64,000 bases of DNA, taken from positions 1 through 64,000 of the forward strand of contig WTPW01000561.1 of the NCBI GenBank assembly GCA_009809945.1, in the 5' to 3' direction. The DNA is from Gigaspora margarita (Eukaryota; Glomeromycota; Glomeromycetes; Diversisporales; Gigasporaceae). The position numbers were made by a program, and so were the translations under genes. The notes beneath the pieces were generated by a model. The model was given only the letters and a program-made list of their open reading frames with translations. It did not search any database and was not told where the DNA came from. Within the stretch, counting starts at the first letter, position 1, and every line of letters begins with the position of its first letter. Shown here one piece after another: positions 34,953 through 46,142 of this stretch.

Positions 34953-37710
34953 ATGAAAAACTCGCCGAAAGAATGGTTTGAACAGGCCATCTTTGATGAA
35001 CATATCAATTATCTTGAATATAATAAATTTACAGACCCTATAGAGATTGGTACTGGAGGTTTTGGAACTGTTACTAAATACAATTGGAAAGATTGTGAAT
35101 TAACTGTCGCTCTAAAATGTCTTAAAGTAGATAAAAGTTTAGATGAAAAATCTATTAAAGACTTTATTAAAGAGGTATTATTTATCATTAACTCTTGATC
35201 TATTCATAGTCATTAGAAATAATAATTAAATTTTTATTATATAATACTATAAAAGCTTAAATTATTACAAAAGACTCACTATCATCCAAATACTATTAAG
35301 CTCTATGGAATAACAAAGGGTATATATACGACTTACTTTTCTTTATTATAAAATAATATTTTAATTCTGAGCATTCTTATTACAAATATTTAGATCTTTG
35401 TGAGAGCTATAATATAGTTTTACAATATGCTGATGAGGGAAATTTACGAGAATATTTTAAAAGAAATTTTGCAAAATTGGAATGGGCAGACAAATTACTT
35501 ATTGCAAAAGGAATAGCGTTCGGTCTTTTATTCCTGCACAACAATAATATTATTCATAGAGACCTTGTAAGTATATTATATTTATATTACTTTCATATAT
35601 TTTAATTCTGATATTTAGCATTCGAAGAACATTTTAATGCATCAAGGACAACCCAAAATTGCTGATTTTGGACTGTCAAAACAGACAAATGGGACTTCAT
35701 CGACTTTAAATTCAGTTATTAATGGAGTACCGGCATATATTGATCCTCAATGCTTCCTTGATGAAAATTATAAACGTGACATGAAATCAGATGTTTATAG
35801 CTTTGGAATAATTCTCTGGGAAATTTCAAGTGGAATGCCACCATTCCAACATATTTCAAATGCTATGGTAGTTGCTATTCACATTTTAAATGGAAAAAGA
35901 GAAGAATCAAAGGATGGTACACCACCTCAGTATATTAAACTTTACGAACAATGTTGGAACTTTAACCCCGCTAGTCGCCCAGAAACAAGATTAATTCTTG
36001 ACACTTTAATAAAACTCGCTGATGAAATTTTAAATCAACCCATCACTAAAATACATTCAATCAAAGATAATCAACTTAACCATGCCATGTATTCAATTAA
36101 AGATAATCAAATCAACATTGAAAATTTTCCTAAAACAATTATTTCTGCGCAAAACAATACATGTAATATTCTAGAAAATAAGAGAAAGGAAGCGCATGAA
36201 TGTTTTAATCAAGGCAACTATCTTAAAGCATTAGAACTTTATAACGAAATTCTTGAGAACAGTCAGCATAGTGTTGAAGATCAAAGAAATGCATCAACGT
36301 GGAACCTTTCTCGAAAAAAGCTTAATACCGAAAAAATAAATGAGTTAACAATGGTACTTGGTATGAACATCACGTTGACTTCTTTGAACCTTGGATATAA
36401 TGAACTCGGACCATTTGAAGGAAAGGCATTGGCAGATGCACTTTGCAAGAACATCACGTTGACTTCCTTAAACCTTTGGAATAATAATTTTGGGTCAGAA
36501 GGGGGGAAAATATTGGCTGATGCACTTTGCAAGAATAGCACTTTAATTTCTTTGAATCTTAGTACTAATGAAATTAAATATGAAGGTGGAAAAGCATTTG
36601 CAGATGCTCTTTGTAAGAATGCCACGTTGACTTTTTTGGATCTTGGAAATAATAATCTTGGATCGCTTGGAGTAAAAGCGTTAGCAGATGCACTTTGCAA
36701 GAATACCACGCTGACGTCTTTGAATCTTCGATATAATCAACTTTGAATTAGAGGTGGAAAAGCATTAGCAAACGCACTTTGTAAAAACACTACATTGTCT
36801 TCTTTGAACCTTAGTACTAATAAACTTAAATTTGAAGGTGGAAAAGCATTAGCAGACGCATTGTGCAAGAACACTACATTGACTTCTTTAAATATTTATT
36901 ATAATCAACTTGGATCTATAGTTGCCGCCCAAATCCCAAACTATTATAGTTTGGGTTTGTCCGCGCCCAAATCCCAAACTCTGGTCAAACTAATTTCTCA
37001 AAAACTTTGTTAATAATTCTTATTTAAACAATTGATATATATTCTTATAGCTATATATAATATATTTGCAGAATATTAAGATTATTTGTTTGATTTAATT
37101 TTTTGTAAATACAATTGTTTTTTTTTGAGTTTTGAGTTTGTCCGGTTTGTCCGGCTAGTATACTTGGATCAGATGGAAGCAACGCATTAGCAGATGCACT
37201 TTGCATAAACACTACTCTTACTTCTTTGGATCTTGGTTATAATGAACTTGGACCATGTGGAGGAAACATATTGGCAAAGGCTCTTTGCATGAATATCGCG
37301 CTGACTTCTTTGAATATCGAAGGAAATCAATTAGGATCTGAAGGGGGAAAAGCATTAGCGGTTGCACTTTACACAAACGTCACATTGACTTCTTTGAACC
37401 TTGACTTGAATAATATTGGACTCGAGGGTGGAAAAACATTAGTAGAAACATTTTGTAAGAACACCACCCTTACTCATCTGACCCTTCAATACAATGAACT
37501 TGGACCCGGAGGAGGAAATTGTTAGCGGATGCACTTTGCAAAAATATCACTTTAATTTATTTGGATATTCAAAATAATCAATTTGGATCAGAAGAAGAAA
37601 AGGCATTAGCATCAGTATCTAGTAAAAATGCTGATTTAATTTTAAAATATAAAACCATGAACGATTGTCATGATTTCACTTCCAAATTCAGCAATATTGA
37701 CAGTAAGTAA
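34953..37710 (+). pseudogene. TKL kinase with C-terminal leucine-rich repeats (broken)
   Basis: Exons 34953-35174, 35256-35319, 35394-35566 and 35619 onward join in phase. The kinase domain has GTGGFGTV, VALKCLKV, IIHRDL then HSKNIL, and DFGLSK, all canonical, so the ancestral kinase was probably active. After the C-lobe comes a TPR-like helix pair (EAHECFNQGNYLKALELYNE). Next are ribonuclease-inhibitor-type LRRs of 28 residues (TLTSLNLxxNxLGxEGGKALADALCKN), at least nine recognisable. The LRR part is broken by a TGA at 36744-36746 where a Gly codon is expected, by a 245 bp insertion at 36917, and by a one-base loss near 37518. The final frame ends at 37710. A shorter kinase-LRR protein ending at 36746 could still be made. 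The first ATG was preferred over an upstream in-frame TTG. Confidence 0.8.
36917..37161. mobile_element. Small insertion with 9-bp target duplication (Mutator-like?)
   Basis: ACTTGGATC flanks it on both sides (36908-36916, 37162-37170), and the LRR codons continue beyond it. The ends (TATAGTTGCCG, and ATACTAGCCGG on the complement) are only weakly alike. CCCAAATCCCAAACT occurs twice near the left end. A 9-bp duplication fits Mutator-like elements. Confidence 0.6.
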
Positions 37711-39386
37711 ACAGGAGTTTAACGGAATGAGTTTTATAAATTTGTGATGAAATAATAAAGAGAAATTCCCTTTATCAGTAGGAAGCCGTAATATCGTTAG
37801 TCATATAGAAGAGAGCATCAGGTAAATAAGCATTATATCTGTATTGATAAATATTATTCACAAACTTAATTCTTTTTTTGAACATTATAATCATTATCAG
37901 TAAAATAGATGTGGAGAAATTAGAGGAATACTATATCAATCTCGCCTGGTCAATGGATACAAAGATTTATAAAAGTTCTCAAAGTCAATTCGAATTTTTT
38001 TCAAAAAAAATATCTCGACAATAAAGATTTAAATGAACGTGAAAAACGATATTTACTTGACTCTATTAAAAAAAAATTTGAAATTTATAATGTTGAAAAT
38101 AAAAAAGGAGATAAGTACCAATGCAAATATTGTAATAATTGGACTCATGCAGCAAATTATTGCGAGTTCTGTATTAGAAATTACTTACAACAAAAGTTTC
38201 GCAAATGGACTTCTGGTATTAAAGGCATTGACGAAATTATTCAGGAAATTCAAAGAAATACGATGGGCCCATATTTAGTAATTGAGTGGATCCCCCCTGA
38301 TAGGCTTGAAAATATAACATTTATGACTAATGGTGGTTGCGCTACTATATCTAAGGCAGAATGGAAAGAAGGGCCTTATATTAAATGGAATTCAATAATG
38401 AACACATTAGAAAAATGTGGAAAACAGACAGTAACTCTTAAAGAATTATTAAAGTCAAATGAGAATAGTGATAATCGGTGGTTTCATGCTGTAAGCTCTA
38501 AAGAAATTAACTATATATATTTTATTTTATTGATTTTGTTTTTTTTTATGATTATCTAGATTGTATCCCATTTCCGTATTTACAAAATTGCGTCTAATCT
38601 TGTCCAATGTTATGGGTTAACTAAAATCCATTCACAAAAAAATCATATGCTGGTTTTGCGTCTTATGGATTTATGATCATGATTTTGCACTTGCTATAAA
38701 TATCGTAAAGGGAACTCGTCCTAAAATTGTTGAAGGAACACCACATGACTTTACAAAAATTATTGTACAATGTTGGGATTAAAGATGCCTGACGAATGAC
38801 GAATCATTCGTCATTGACGAATGACGAAACCATTTCTTCAGGTGACTTTCAATTGACGAATTGACGATTGACGAAACCCATGACGATTGACGAAACCTAT
38901 GACGAAATGACGAAACCTATGACGAAATGACGAAACATATGACGAAATGACGAAACCTATGACGAAATGACGAAATATATGACGAAATGACGAAACCTAT
39001 GACGAAATGACGAAACCTATGACGAAACTTGATAAGTTATTAAACAGAACTCGAGTTGTGTAGTAAAAAAAATGAAGCTTGACCAGCTCTAATCTCTACT
39101 ATGTACTAACTTATTTTGAAAGATATAATTTATTATCAGGTTTTGATTATGGAACATTCCAGGTTATCGATTCTGACAGATCGGTTTGGGGTTATACCTG
39201 TATACTGTAAATAAAAAAAAATAAAGAAAAAACTGAACAAACTCTACAAAATGGCGATAACAATTACGGAATTAGTAATAGCGATATACTAATTAAGATA
39301 TTGATACCAAACATCATACAAATAAATATGTAGTGTGGCGTAATAAATTTAAAAGTTTAAATAGACTCTTATTGAGTAAAATCGGG

Positions 39387-39665
39387 NNNNNNNNNNNNNN
39401 NNNNNNNNNNNNNNNNNNNNNNNNNNNNNNNNNNNNNNNNNNNNNNNNNNNNNNNNNNNNNNNNNNNNNNNNNNNNNNNNNNNNNNNNNNNNNNNNNNNN
39501 NNNNNNNNNNNNNNNNNNNNNNNNNNNNNNNNNNNNNNNNNNNNNNNNNNNNNNNNNNNNNNNNNNNNNNNNNNNNNNNNNNNNNNNNNNNNNNNNNNNN
39601 NNNNNNNNNNNNNNNNNNNNNNNNNNNNNNNNNNNNNNNNNNNNNNNNNNNNNNNNNNNNNNNNN
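39387..39665. other. Assembly gap (N)
   Basis: 279 unresolved bases inside the hAT element, upstream of the transposase start. Frames crossing it have no meaning. Confidence 0.99.
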
Positions 39666-39782
39666 ATTACACAATCATATACCCGGATAGTTCTCGATCA
39701 AAATCAACAAATCAAAATATATATCTTTTATACGCGTTCTTGTTTTTTTTTTATCTTATATCAAAAAAAAGAAGCAAACAGT

Positions 39783-42440
39783 ATGTCAAAAAAAAATTAA
39801 ACGAAAATTTAAAGCACCCGAAACTGAAAGAGAGGATTCATCAAGTTCTTTAACGTCTTCAGAATTTATTTCTGATACAAACACACCAAATGAAACAAAC
39901 ACTAGTGGACAGAATTTATCACCCGTTTGGGTATTTTTTCAGCGTGAAAAAACCTCATCGTCTGGACATTTTTCAGCAAAATGCTCTTATTGTACTGCTA
40001 AGTGGTCAAGAGGCGAACCACAAAAACTTGAGGCTCATCTTGCATTAGAGTGTCCTAATGTGGATAGTGAGATTCGGCAAATTTATTTACTTCGCGTAGC
40101 TTGTCGTGATAATTTTGAAGAACAATCGGAAAACCTAACCAGTTCAAAAAAAACAAAGTTAAACAATAATCTTGCAAAATATTTTCCACAAAAAATGGAT
40201 GACTTATCTAAAGAGCGAATAAACTCTATAAATAGTTCATTACTCAAGGCATTTGTAGTCTGCGGTATCTCGTTTTCTATAATCGAAAACCCATTTTTTA
40301 TCGACCTTCTTCAAAATTTGTGCCCAAGTTATCAACCACCATCAAGAGAAGTTTTATCAGGCCGTTTATTAGATCAGGAGTATTCTAAAGTTATGATTAA
40401 ACGTGAAACTATTATTGATGATTCTGAGAATATAACGCTTGGTATGTATTATACATATTTTACATATTTATTGATTCTAATTTATATTCATAATTTATTA
40501 AATTTATATTCTTTAAACATAGCACTGGACGGGTGGACGTCACCTAACGGAAATTCGATATACAGTTTTATGATTTTAACACCCATGCATAATAGGTTCT
40601 TATATACGCTAAATGATTTTTCTGCGCATTCACATACCGCTGAATTTCTTGCAGATAAAATCGATAGAATTTTAATGAAATTGGATGTGATAAGTTTGCA
40701 GCAATCGTGACAGACAATGCTAGCAATGTAAAGCTTGCACGGCAAATTATTCACAATAAGCATCCAAATATTTTAAGTTTGAATTGTATCGCACATTGCA
40801 TTAACCTAGTATCAAAGGATATTCTTAGTAAGTATTATTATAACAATTTATATATTTAATTAGAGATTTTAGTAATATAAAGTTTTTTTTTAGAGCATAC
40901 ATTTTCCTCAAGACTTATAAAAGAATGCAATGAAGTCATAAAGTTTTTTAAAAAATCACATATGACAAATTCATATCTCTCTCATGCAATATCTGAATTA
41001 AAAATTTCTGGTGGCGGACTAAGGAAATTTATAGACACAAGATGGACTTCCGCGTATGAGTGTACATCATCTGTTTGTAGACTTGAACGTGCATTTATCA
41101 AGGTACATATTTTTATTAATAGTTTAATTAAATATAAATACATAATAATTAAATATTATAATATATAGATTATGAATGATAATCCGGACATAATTTCAAA
41201 CCGAGCTATAAGACAAATTTTAAGGCGACCAAATTTTTTTTAAGACCTTAAAATTTTGGTTAAGATCTTATATCCTATTCGAATGGCAATAATGAATTTA
41301 GAAGCACAAACAACAAATCTGGCAGACTGCTTTTTACAATTTGTTCAACTAGCAGCAGCAATTAAAAAAGTTTCAAATATACGAGCTAAAGGGTTTAAAA
41401 GCTATTGTGTAAAAATTTTTAACAAAAGATGGAGAGATTTTAATGCTGATAATTACTTGCTAGCATATTTTCTTCACCCAGGTTATCGTGGTATGTATTT
41501 CAGATTTTTAATAATTAAAATATATATTAGTTAAAATTAATTTAATTTTTTTACTAGGCGCGGGATTACGTGAACAACAATTTGAATCAATTGTAACAAA
41601 TGCAATTAAAATATGGCAACAAGAAGGACATGACAAATATGAATGTGCAAATCTTGCTGCTCATATGCGATTATTTTATGAAAAAAAAAAAGGATTCCAC
41701 TTGCCTTATTGTTTTGAAACTGATACGCCTTTGTTGTGGTGGTCAACTAATTATACTGGTGCTAAATCTGTTGGAAAACTAGCAATCAAGCTCTTCTCAA
41801 TTACACCACACTCTGCTGATTGTGAAAGGACATTTTCATCATTAGGTTGGCTGTATGGAAAACGGCGACAACAACTTTCATTATCCCGAATTCAAGCCAT
41901 GGCACAAGTTCGGTCTTTTTATATGTCTAATATAGAGAAAGAATTAGTTTTTTTTGGTAAAAAGTTATAATGATTTTGCAAGAACAAGTAAAATCGGCAA
42001 CTTTTTTGGTTGAAGATGATGAAGGTATTATTGAAGATGAAGATATTACTGATGACCCTGAAGAAGACGCGATTGAATATGATTCAGAGATTATTGAACG
42101 TTTTGATATCGAAAATATAGTATTCCTAAGAGACGAAATGTTTCAAGATGGTGAATCGGATGCTGATAGTGAAGAATCACAAAGTGATAGATCTGATGAA
42201 TTTAATGAGGATGAGATGGATGCTAATAATAAAATAGGGCAAGGTGAATTTGATTTTGATCCTACAGATTTAGCGGCAGATTTTATGAAAGAATGGAGTG
42301 ATGAAATTGTTGATAATACTATAGGCGAAGAAGATATTGGCGATTATTCAATTATAGTAGAGAATGATAATGAGAATTTAGAATCTTTACCTATAGCGCT
42401 TCGAAAAACTTGTCGTAAGAACTTAAAAGATAATAGTTAG
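39783..42440 (+). pseudogene. hAT transposase, multi-exon, few breaks
   Basis: Start MSKK at 39783 is followed by a one-base excess in an A run. The frame then gives a BED-type zinc finger (WVFFQREKTSSSGHFSAKCS, YCTAKW, then HLALEC), and ALDGWTSP with the first catalytic Asp. Next come VTDNASNV (second Asp region), LNCIAHCINL, FIDTRWTS, and the hATC dimerisation region (LLWWSTN, SADCERTFSSLGWL, YGKRRQQLS). Introns appear at 40442-40522, about 40825-40893, 41104-41168, about 41492-41558. A frameshift near 40678 separates the exon 2 frame from VTDNASN. The hATC frame stops at 41970, and a 156-residue very acidic frame starts at 41970 overlapping it (TAATG). That acidic tail is probably the original C-terminus after a frameshift. 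As read, the gene is inactive, though homopolymer errors could account for part of this. Confidence 0.85.
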
Positions 42441-43838
42441 AGTCATATATTATCTTTTTATAGAGTGATTTTTTTAGTTTATGATAGTTAATCATAATTT
42501 TACCAATTATCAATCGTTCCAAATAGTTTCATTATTCACGATAGTTTTATCAAAGTAACAACTTATTTCAGTTATAAATCTAGTATGTTTTATATATGTT
42601 TTATATAAAAATAATCGAGTTTTAGAAAAATTTAGAAGTGAATCGATTATATCTTGTTTATACTGTATTATCGTAATTTGCTAAATAATAAACAGGTGTT
42701 ACTATAATAATATTTCTGCACCTCAAAATCACAGCATTTCTTTATAATACCCTGCCTTATAATCATCATTTTNCCTTACNTAATAATTAATTGATCTTAC
42801 TTCCGATCGTCCTTACATCATCCAACCTTGTTACTAATTTTATCCTTGTCCCTTTCCTAATTTGTTTTTCTATACTTACCCTACGTTATTACCATATCTA
42901 TAGTTATCCCGCTTTCCATCAAGATGAAGTAAAAGTATTATGCTAAAGGGGCTTATTATTCCGCAAAACACAGTACTTCTGAATCNTTTTATCAAGGTTT
43001 ATCAATTGTTAAAGGTTTGTCAAGGTTTCGTCAATTCGTCATATGTTTCGTCAATTCGTCATAGATTTCGTCAATTCGTCATAGATTTCGTCAATTCGTC
43101 ATAGGTTTCGTCATTCGTCGGGGGTTTCGTCAATCGTCATGGTTTCGTCATGACGAAACCATGACGAAACCATTTCGTCATCGCAAAAATAATTTCGTCA
43201 GGCATCTTTAGTTGGGATTCTAACCCAGAAAAGATACCCAATGCTAAAAAAATTTGCAAACAATTATATACATTGCGACACATTCTTCCTGATCCTGATA
43301 ACGCAAAGCATCAAAATATATCAAATGAGGTAATGTTAAATGAGGTAATGTTAAATTATTTCTCCGAAATCTTCAGCGACTAAAGATTCCTCAGGTCTAA
43401 AGAGACAATTGTCTTATCAAAAAATACAGGATTCAAAGAAACTTAATCTTGTTCCTAAAGTTTCATCAAGCATAAATAAATGGTTACCCTCTAAAGGTTT
43501 ACAATTGGATATTAATAGTTCTGACGTTAAAGACACCTCCTCAAAAAGCATAAATAAATGGCTGCCCTATGAAGCTTTATCAACAAACATCGATAATCCT
43601 AATCCTAACGACTCCTCTAAGTAAGTGGTTGCCTAAAGGTTTACAATTGGGTGTTGAAAGCGAATCTTTTAGCTGTTATTACAATTTTGAGAACGAAAAC
43701 TTTCCTAAAAATCCTAGTTAACATACTAAAAGGTTTGAATTATTTTATCATTTTAGAGAAGTTCATTATAGCATCGGTTGTAATATTATTTCTTAGGTCG
43801 GGATGATTTTTACTTTTACAATCTTCATATATTATCAT

Positions 43839-44107
43839 CAGGGTTGGTCAAATCACTGGTCGATCAAAAATTCACTGGTCAAATTGGTCGAATGGTCTGG
43901 TCAAATTGGTCAAATGGCTTAGTCTATTAATAAATAAAGATGCATACAAATTAATATATACTATATAAATATATATGCATATATATACTATATATATTTA
44001 AATACCCTTTGACCAATTTGACCGACACTGAATCCTTTGACCAACTGGTCAACTTGGTCAAACTGGTCTGGTCAAGCTTGACCGTTGACCGGTCCGTGCC
44101 AACCCTG
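43839..44107. mobile_element. hAT MITE with TTGGTCAAA arrays
   Basis: The ends are CAGGGTTGG and CCAACCCTG, with a perfect 8-bp duplication ATTATCAT (43831-43838, 44108-44115). TGGTCAAATTGGTC motifs fill both arms around an AT-rich centre. The frame at 44009-44221 crosses its right edge and is not a gene. Confidence 0.85.
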
Positions 44108-44154
44108 ATTATCATAGTTATTACAAATATTGCATGTCGGGGTGATGTGTCTGT

Positions 44155-44697
44155 ACTATTACTTAGGCTTGATATTTGTGGCTCCTTGATTATTTATTCA
44201 CGGGATTTACAGCGCAATTAAACTTTTAACTTTGGAGAGATCAATTTATCTCGTGACAACATAAGGCAAAAAAACTCCAAATCCGGTTTTCTTGACAACA
44301 TTCATGTTTGTGTGTATGCATAAGCAAGCCAATCAGAACATTTTTAACGCGGGCACATCATAGAGATTTACCATATTGCGGCCACCACATAAGTCATATT
44401 TTAGCGAATATTACTTAGCTTTGTTAATTGTGGCTTTTTGATTATTTGTGGTCATCACATGAGTCATATTTTAATGAATATTACTTAGCCTTAATATTTG
44501 TGGCTCCTTGATTATTTATTCACGGGATTTACAGCGCAATTAAACTTTTAGCTTCGGAGAGATCAATTTATCTCGTGACGACATAAGGCAAAAAAAAAAT
44601 TCCAAATCCCGGTTTTCTTGACAACATTCATGTTGTGTGTATGCATAAGCAAGCCAATCAGAACGTTTTAACGCGGACACATCATAGAGATTTAATA
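44155..44697. repeat. Direct duplication of ~220 bp, offset ~320 bp
   Basis: The stretch from TTTGTGGCTCCTTGATTATT through AGCCAATCAGAACATTTTTA to ATAGAGATTTA occurs twice (about 44170-44370 and 44490-44697), with a related short piece between them. No coding capacity is seen. Confidence 0.75.
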
Positions 44698-44855
44698 GTA
44701 TATATAGATATATAGATATATAAATATAGATAATATAGATATAGATATATAGATATATAGATATATATAGATATGGATATATAGATATATATAGATATAG
44801 ATATAGATAAAGATATATAGATATAGATATAGATAGATATATACATATATCAGAA
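44697..44855. repeat. ATATAG-type microsatellite
   Basis: An irregular run of TATAGA/ATATAG units. The minus-strand frame through it (44692-44901) is low-complexity Tyr/Ile and is not a gene. Confidence 0.9.
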
Positions 44856-45004
44856 ATACAGTATAACTGTATGAATATGCAAATTCAGGTTTATGCCACA
44901 CTATTATAGTTATTTATTTATTTTTATTTTTTTCACTGCCATACGCGAATAATAACCCATAACACACATAAAGTTAGCGCTATTGTGTCACATATCGAGC
45001 AGAT

Positions 45005-45600
45005 TAGATGCAAAAATTCACGCTTTTACCGCACTTAACATTTTTCCAAATCAGTTGTAAGATATCACGGATATAAAAATTGTTATAGCAACAATACACA
45101 ATATTTTACCTGTACAGAGATCCAAATCTAAATATCAAGCGAAATTTCTTTATTACCACGAATAGTCATGTGAATATATAATAACCAATTAGTTTATTGA
45201 TTTTACACTTTCTACAAACTGACAAATTATTTATTCGGCTGGTGTAATTGCGAAAGTCAATAAGGAAAACAATCATTAAAAAAAATCTATTTTTTTTACG
45301 CTCACTTAATCGAGATTAAAACCTGTCAAGAAATAAAAATACAAGGTAGTACATTTAAACAGTTAAATGAATCTCATAGAATATATAAATAAAGTCCATG
45401 CGACGCATATTTGTGATGTTTAATGCATAAATTCACGTTTTTACTGCGTTCAGTGCATTATCCAATTAGTTATGAGATTTTGCGGACGTACGCCATTAAA
45501 AATGTCTTAATAACCATATACTTCGTAATATTACATATCACTCCATTCCTGATATACTTCGTAATATTACATATCACTCCGTTCCTGGTATATAATATCT
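45005..45600. repeat. Diverged direct repeat plus 36 bp tandem duplication
   Basis: The stretch from TGCAAAAATTCACGCTTTTA (45010) recurs diverged from 45423 (TGCATAAATTCACGTTTTTA), about 410 bp apart. Within the second copy ATACTTCGTAATATTACATA is tandemly duplicated (about 45519-45590). This lies just upstream of the Tc1-like transposase and may include an element end, but no inverted terminal repeat was confirmed. Confidence 0.5.
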
Positions 45601-46142
45601 CGTGACTTTATTATCGTTGTATTATTGGTTTGTTTGCGCACGAAGAAATCTTTTCTGATTTAATTTAAGATCGTTTAACGTTTTAAAATAAAAATATTAA
45701 TTAAATCCATTTGTAATTGTCAATGATACTTTCAAAGCGTATTCGTTGGCAAATAGCCGAAAATAATTTAGAGGGTTTTCCTGTTCGAGTAATTGCCAAA
45801 CACTTAGGTGTTAGCAAGTTTTCTGTTGGTCGAGTTCTTAAACTATTTCAGAAATATGGGTGTGTTGAAGAACTCCTATTGCTAACAGGAAGGCCATGTT
45901 TATTCAGCGTAGATGACATGAAATATTTCAATACTTTAATGAAAGAAAAACCAGATTGGTATTTATGAGTTGCTATCATAGATGGAACTTTGGCTTAACA
46001 TTAGTCTTTCAACAATTTGGAGAGCTATTCATAGGCTTGAATATATGAACAAACAAGTAAAATCTTTTAATATAAATATTTTATTTTATGAATGGATATT
46101 AAAAGATTCATTTATATATTATAGATTTCAAAATGTGCAAAA

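Larger units (their letters stand above)
38780..43210 (+). mobile_element. hAT transposon carrying a transposase gene
   Basis: The ends are TAAAGATGCCTGACGAA and its inverse. A perfect 8-bp duplication GTTGGGAT flanks it (38772-38779, 43211-43218). Arrays of GACGAAA/TTTCGTC motifs occupy about 200 bp inside each end. The body encodes a hAT transposase (39783-42440). A 279 bp assembly gap lies at 39387-39665. The deletion derivative at 11304-12268 shares the ends and motif arrays. Confidence 0.9.
37909..43624 (+). pseudogene. TKL kinase pseudogene split by a hAT element
   Basis: The left part (37909-38779) begins after an AG acceptor. It encodes a Rhizophagus-type kinase N-region (LNEREKRYLLDSIKKKFEIY, then a Cys cluster YQCKYCNNWTHAANYCEFC) and a degenerate glycine loop (NGGCATISKAEW). 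There is a one-base gain in an A run at about 38010. The catalytic loop and DFG region are missing: sequence jumps from the N-lobe relic near 38670 to KGTRPKIVEGTP and IIVQCWD. The right part (43211-43624) resumes with SNPEKIPNAKKICKQL and a tail with two SINKWLP motifs. The hAT element lies exactly between CWD and SNP, inside the duplicated GTTGGGAT. It is not functional as a kinase. Confidence 0.75.

Noticed and set aside
36281-36709. Minus-strand 142-residue frame in the LRR region
   Set aside because: Antisense shadow of the 28-residue LRR units of the kinase-LRR gene.
38870-39030. Regular GACGAAATGACGAAACCTAT repeats resembling a CRISPR array
   Set aside because: Units are direct, short and without unique spacers, and lie inside a hAT end with a matching complementary array at the other end; this is a eukaryotic sequence.
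39333-39800. Frames running across the N gap
   Set aside because: Most of their length is unresolved sequence.
44692-44901. Tyr/Ile-rich minus-strand frame
   Set aside because: Translation of the ATATAG microsatellite.
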